Assembly (NCBI GenBank): GCA_002704825.1
Contig: PAIY01000110.1
Location: 1 to 36,560, forward strand
Source: Phycisphaeraceae bacterium
GTDB taxonomy: Bacteria > Planctomycetota > Phycisphaerae > Phycisphaerales > Phycisphaeraceae
Length of the DNA: 36,560 nucleotides
Direction: 5' to 3'
The notes below the pieces were generated by a model that saw nothing but the letters and a program-made list of their open reading frames with translations, was not told the DNA's origin and did not search any database. Below, piece after piece: positions 32,920 to 36,560 of the stretch. Position 1 is the first letter of the stretch. Every line of letters begins with the position of its first letter. The position numbers and the translations under genes are program-made.

Positions 32920-35900
32920 ATGCCAAGCAAACTCCCTGCTTTTACAGGCATGTTGCTGTCTGTTTTGCTAAGCGTTCTGTCACCTGTTAAAGCTGACCAA
33001 TGGTCCCAATCATATATACCCGGTGAGTTTGTATATGATCTATCCAAACACGCAATCCTGCCAGACAACGCGACTGTCGATGGCAGCTGGACACTTGAAC
33101 CGCATTGCTCAAGCATCAGCATACCCGCTGACAGTTCGAGTACCACGGTCAACCTGAACCTGCCCTTACCAGCACGCACCATGGGCGTCGGACTCTGGAT
33201 CAAGGCAGACCAGCGAACATCAGTGAGTTTTCAACTCACCGACGGCAAGCAGACCATCCAACTCAAGGAAGGGCAACTGCAAGATCAGAACATGGCCCCA
33301 CGCCAATCCGGTATGACCACGGTCTTCAAAGACTGGTCGCTTCGCAGGGCGCATCTGCTGTCCGGGAACGATCAACTGATCCTTCAATCCATCACGATCA
33401 AGCAGCAACACCCCTCAAAAAAACTGTCACTGGGTTGCATCCTGACCACTGTCAACGGGGCTGATCCCTACCATGCCAAACGCGTCTGGAAGCTCAAGGA
33501 TTTCGTCACCCCCAAGCCCAACAGTCTGAACTGGACTGCGATCAATTACCACGAATACGGCTTTGGCACCGACACGGTGATCCGACCGGATGTCTTGAAA
33601 CAGATACTGTATGCTGCCCCGACTCAGCACGTCCGCATCCGTCTGACCGACAGCTTCCAACGAGCCATCCAAACATGGTGGCAAAAGCCCGGATCACTGG
33701 ATCGAGGCATGACGCTTCCCAACCTGCCCAAAGGCTGTTACTTCCTTGATGTCGATCGCTTCAACGGCTCGGGGCATCTGCTGGGGTCAGGTAAACTGGT
33801 GTATCAAGTACTCCGTGACGATACCATCCAAGCGGATCTGCCTCTGACGCAAATGGATAACGCAAACGACCCGGTCTGGATGGATGGCTATGTCGCAGAC
33901 GGGCCAAGCGGTCAGGTCGGCGAGGATGTGCGACTGACGGTTCACAGTGAACCCATTTTCAAACGCATCGCATCCAATCAACTCTCACTGCACTGGTCGG
34001 TGACCGACACCACCGGGCTGTACTTCGAACATCATGTCGCCCAACTTTCGCGCGACAATCCAACTGTGATTCTCAAAGTGCCCTCGGGTCGCAGTGGTGG
34101 TTATGACCTGAACATGCGATGGGAAGATGTCAACGGCCACAAGGTCGATAACCATCAAATCCGATACGGTATCGCTGACCCGCGTCTCTTCCAGGCCCCC
34201 ACACGCAACGATGCCAACATCAGAACCGAACAACATCACCCCATCATGATGGACATGTTCAGCACGCATAATGACCCATCACAATATGCACGCCTGCCAC
34301 AAGCTTCCCTGACCACGCGCATTGTCCAAACCTATGAATCAGGCCTGATTCCCCGCCTTGGTCTGGCGTGGCGAGACTTTGAGCCGGTGCCCGGTTGCTA
34401 CCAATGGTTTCTGGTTGAACGGTATCTGGGTTACGCCCAGATGTCCGGCAAACCTGTGGGCATCGGCCTGGGCTACTCAGGTGACAGCATCCCACAATGG
34501 TTGTGGTTTGAAGAACTCATGAGCCAGGATCAGCAAACCATTCACGCGGGCTATCACTACGTCACACCGATGGGTGAGCGTTTTACCAAAGCATTGATGC
34601 GTGCCAACGAAGCCTTTCTCAACCGATACAAAAACGATTGGCGACTGGCTGGATTCCATTACTACGCAGGTCCCAGCGAAGGCTTTCTCACCGACACCCC
34701 ACCAGACGTCAGCGACTACAGTCCCGACGCCCGCGCGAAATTCCAAGCCTACCTTGCAGACAAATATCAACAGATTGAAAAACTCAATCAGGCCTGGCAA
34801 ACCCAATACAAAAGCTTCAACACCATCCAAATTCCTCAGCCTGATTGGGATCAAGCCTGCGAAACAAGCCTGCCATGGACGGACTTTCATTTTTTCAAAG
34901 TGAACTTTGTGAGTCAGCGACTGGATCAACTCCAAAGCCGCGCCCGCGCGATTGATCCGAATCACATCATGATGATGTACGGCAAGGAAGGATTCGGCCC
35001 CACGGGCGCACTGGCCAGCGTGTATCGCAAAAACAATTTCCGATACTCCAACGGCGGTGGTGAAACCATCATGGCATATGTGCAGAGTTCCATCATGCAA
35101 AGTGCAGGGGTGGATGTGCAATGCGAAGGACACTACGTCCAACCCAACCTCGGGTCAGTCACGCGCACAGCAGCCAACGCCATCCTCGCGGGAGGCTATA
35201 CCGGGCATAATCAGATGTGGGGATTGGTCTGGGCCAAGAAGGCGCACGAAATGGTGCCCGAGTATCAGGCAATTACGCGCTTCAATGCTGCCATCGCCAA
35301 AATCAGCAGCGAACTCAACCAACTGCAACTGGCTACACCATGGGCTGGATACCACGCGGCCCACCAGGACATCCTCGCTGGCAGGAGCTTTCGCATGCGA
35401 GGCAGCCACGCACTGATGACGCTGCAAGGCGTGGCGACCCAGGCCATGCACCAACCCTGCGCCTGGGTGGATGACACCAGTGAACTCGCTGCGTTATCGC
35501 GATATCCCTTGATCGTGGACACGCACAGCAAAGTCCTCACCAAACAGAGCATTGATGTCATTCTCGATTACGTCAAGCAAGGCGGCACCTTCGTCGCCTC
35601 AGCCTATACCGGTCGTTACCAGCCCGGCAGTGACGCCGCCACTGACACCTTGATGCGCCAATTGGGTGTCGTACAAATCAACACCACCGAGCAACGCATC
35701 ACCGCAACGGGCCTCACTATCAGTGAGTTTGCACAACTGACATGGGACAAACAAGCTGCCCCCAAAGTCCTGCTTGCCAACACGCAGAACCAACCCTTGA
35801 TTTATGAATTGCCCCTTGGCAAAGGACGCTTGCTGATCACCGCAGGCCTGTTGGATATCTCCCGATCCACAGATTGGCTTCAAGACACCGTCGGCCAGGT

Positions 35901-36186
35901 TGCAGGTGTCAATCCTTTGCAGATCACAGCAAACAAAACGCTCGCAGCTGTGATGCAAAGCGCACAACACCGATACCTGCTACTCATCGCAGAGATGCCC
36001 GACCGGTCACTCAATGCCACGCAGCAGCAGATCACCTCTGCCCCCAGGGTCGATGTCACCATCTCCGGATTTGCTCCGCAACTCAAAAGTCTCACCAACC
36101 TGCTCGACGGCGAAGACCTGAGCATCAGCAATCAACAAGCGAATGTCCAGATCATGCCCGGGATGCTGTACCTGTTTCGCTGGTGA
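32920..36186 (+). CDS. Large secreted GH42-like glycoside hydrolase
   Basis: The product is 1088 residues from the ATG at 32920, with AAGGA about ten bases upstream. The signal peptide is MPSKLPAFTGMLLSVLLSVL followed by SPVKA. Residues about 30-440 are beta-sandwich modules. A barrel at about 445-800 has GH42-like features: LAWRDFEPVPGCYQWFLVERYL at its start, AFLNRYKNDWRLAGFHYYAGPSEG (in pieces; Glu587 as acid/base candidate) and QCEGHYVQPN (Glu736 as nucleophile candidate). A segment at about 850-950 (PLIVDTHSKVLTKQSIDVIL, YVKQGGTFVA) matches the GH42 trimerisation/amidotransferase-like domain. The assignment to GH42 proper is uncertain; it may be a GH42-related unclassified family. It should act on an extracellular beta-linked glycan. 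It is cotranscribed with the pseudopilin and controlled by the divergent GntR-type repressor. Confidence 0.85.
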   Translation: MPSKLPAFTGMLLSVLLSVLSPVKADQWSQSYIPGEFVYDLSKHAILPDNATVDGSWTLEPHCSSISIPADSSSTTVNLNLPLPARTMGVGLWIKADQRTSVSFQLTDGKQTIQLKEGQLQDQNMAPRQSGMTTVFKDWSLRRAHLLSGNDQLILQSITIKQQHPSKKLSLGCILTTVNGADPYHAKRVWKLKDFVTPKPNSLNWTAINYHEYGFGTDTVIRPDVLKQILYAAPTQHVRIRLTDSFQRAIQTWWQKPGSLDRGMTLPNLPKGCYFLDVDRFNGSGHLLGSGKLVYQVLRDDTIQADLPLTQMDNANDPVWMDGYVADGPSGQVGEDVRLTVHSEPIFKRIASNQLSLHWSVTDTTGLYFEHHVAQLSRDNPTVILKVPSGRSGGYDLNMRWEDVNGHKVDNHQIRYGIADPRLFQAPTRNDANIRTEQHHPIMMDMFSTHNDPSQYARLPQASLTTRIVQTYESGLIPRLGLAWRDFEPVPGCYQWFLVERYLGYAQMSGKPVGIGLGYSGDSIPQWLWFEELMSQDQQTIHAGYHYVTPMGERFTKALMRANEAFLNRYKNDWRLAGFHYYAGPSEGFLTDTPPDVSDYSPDARAKFQAYLADKYQQIEKLNQAWQTQYKSFNTIQIPQPDWDQACETSLPWTDFHFFKVNFVSQRLDQLQSRARAIDPNHIMMMYGKEGFGPTGALASVYRKNNFRYSNGGGETIMAYVQSSIMQSAGVDVQCEGHYVQPNLGSVTRTAANAILAGGYTGHNQMWGLVWAKKAHEMVPEYQAITRFNAAIAKISSELNQLQLATPWAGYHAAHQDILAGRSFRMRGSHALMTLQGVATQAMHQPCAWVDDTSELAALSRYPLIVDTHSKVLTKQSIDVILDYVKQGGTFVASAYTGRYQPGSDAATDTLMRQLGVVQINTTEQRITATGLTISEFAQLTWDKQAAPKVLLANTQNQPLIYELPLGKGRLLITAGLLDISRSTDWLQDTVGQVAGVNPLQITANKTLAAVMQSAQHRYLLLIAEMPDRSLNATQQQITSAPRVDVTISGFAPQLKSLTNLLDGEDLSISNQQANVQIMPGMLYLFRW

Positions 36187-36251
36187 TTGGGATGTGATGC
36201 GACTATGCAAATAGATTCGCAGTTACTCAAACGCCATCGGTCTACGATTTC

Positions 36252-36331
36252 GTCATTCCCGCGCCCCCGGAAGTCGTGAATCCAGTGGCATTCTGTGAAC
36301 ACTTGCAAGTATCACTGGACTCTCGCCTGCG
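36252..36331. repeat. Paired dRS3-like palindrome, variant left unit
   Basis: The left unit shares the CCCCCGGAAGTCGTGAATCC variant with the copy at 5188. The right unit (ACTGGACTCTCGCCTGCGG) is cut short and runs into ACATGATGCACGTC, which matches the decayed composite at 11845-11925. Confidence 0.7.
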
Positions 36332-36426
36332 GACATGATGCACGTCGTTTTACAAGTGTTTGCATGGCACGTGATGGTTGATGATTTAAGGGTCGAACTT
36401 ACTCGACACAACGCTCGACAAGTTGA

Positions 36427-36448
36427 GCACCGGGTGTTAACCCGGTGC
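36427..36448. repeat. GCACCGG-type hairpin
   Basis: GCACCGGGT-GTTA-ACCCGGTGC is the reverse complement of the hairpin at 28040-28061, including neighbouring bases (GAG before, CCC after). Confidence 0.75.
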
Positions 36449-36485
36449 CCCTCAGAGCGATGCATAGAATGAATCTCCACCCTCC

Positions 36486-36560
36486 GTCACTCCCGCGCAG
36501 GCGGGAGTCCAGTGGAATTTGCAATTTTCGACTGCATGCCACTGGATTCCCGCCTGCGCG
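36486..36560. repeat. Paired dRS3-like inverted repeat, cut by the window end
   Basis: GTCACTCCCGCGCAGGCGGG with AGTCCAGTGG faces CCACTGGATTCCCGCCTGCG across about 27 bases. The last units of the 374-base tail after 36186 are all such repeats; no gene is visible there. Confidence 0.75.

Noticed and set aside
34477-35142. Minus-strand frame of 221 codons inside the GH42-like gene
   Set aside because: It is opposite a gene with clear signal peptide and barrel motifs, and shows no domain of its own.
36252-36560. Regularly repeated short sequences at the window end, CRISPR-like at first sight
   Set aside because: The repeats are inverted pairs of palindromes with unequal spacing and no unique spacers of constant length, and no cas genes are present.
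1-36560. Prophage, integrative element or defence island as the special content of the window
   Set aside because: No integrase, transposase, phage structural gene, restriction enzyme, toxin-antitoxin pair or attachment site repeat was found on either strand.

Overview
The window looks like a chromosomal stretch of a Planctomycetota-type bacterium, most plausibly Phycisphaerae-like, with moderate GC (about half, judged by eye). The signs are two pseudopilins with the [16 protein letters not shown] signature plus a C-terminal H-X9-DG motif, a CPxC...CPEC zinc-ribbon membrane protein, very large secreted glycosidases, many TTG/GTG starts behind good ribosome binding sites, and abundant short palindromic repeats. 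No tRNA, rRNA, CRISPR array, transposase or prophage is visible. The placement is inferred from protein style, not from a marker gene.

Layout. 1-2769: the 3' part of an unrecognised coiled-coil protein and an unrecognised membrane-anchored protein (+). 2801-4900: an ammonium transporter/PII operon (-) with promoter and terminator; the PII lacks the usual uridylylated tyrosine. 5449-11587: a LacI-controlled set (-) of LacI regulator, secreted DNRLRE-like protein, pseudopilin and a 1104-residue secreted clan-A glycosidase. 11923-18924: a probable six-gene operon (-) for intracellular sugar use: short-chain dehydrogenase, cytoplasmic GH39-like hydrolase, DUF6259-like hydrolase, galactonate-dehydratase-like enolase-superfamily enzyme, zinc-ribbon membrane protein and aldose 1-epimerase. 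It is divergent from an IclR regulator (19253-19981).

20039-27861: a CPA2-type cation/proton antiporter with an RCK domain, a GH106-like hydrolase (-), an MscS channel fused to a cyclic-nucleotide-binding domain (-) and a divergent sterol-glucosyltransferase-like GT1 enzyme (+). 28115-30835: a stand-alone MalK-type sugar ABC ATPase with a strong terminator, an orphan IscX-like protein and a secreted propeller-like protein. 30888-36186: a GntR regulator divergent from a second pseudopilin followed by a 1088-residue secreted GH42-like enzyme. 36187-36560: palindromic repeats.

How it fits together. Most of the window is devoted to glycan catabolism under separate sugar regulators (LacI, IclR, GntR). 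Two independent loci pair a pseudopilin with the next gene for a giant secreted glycosidase, suggesting a substrate-specific surface or secretion role for the pseudopilin. Two AT-rich palindromes with identical half-sites, one before the IclR-flanked operon and one before the GH106-like gene, suggest a shared regulon. A roughly 155-base element directly follows the stop codons of two unrelated genes (PII and the antiporter) in the same orientation; it is non-coding and I cannot assign it to a known family.
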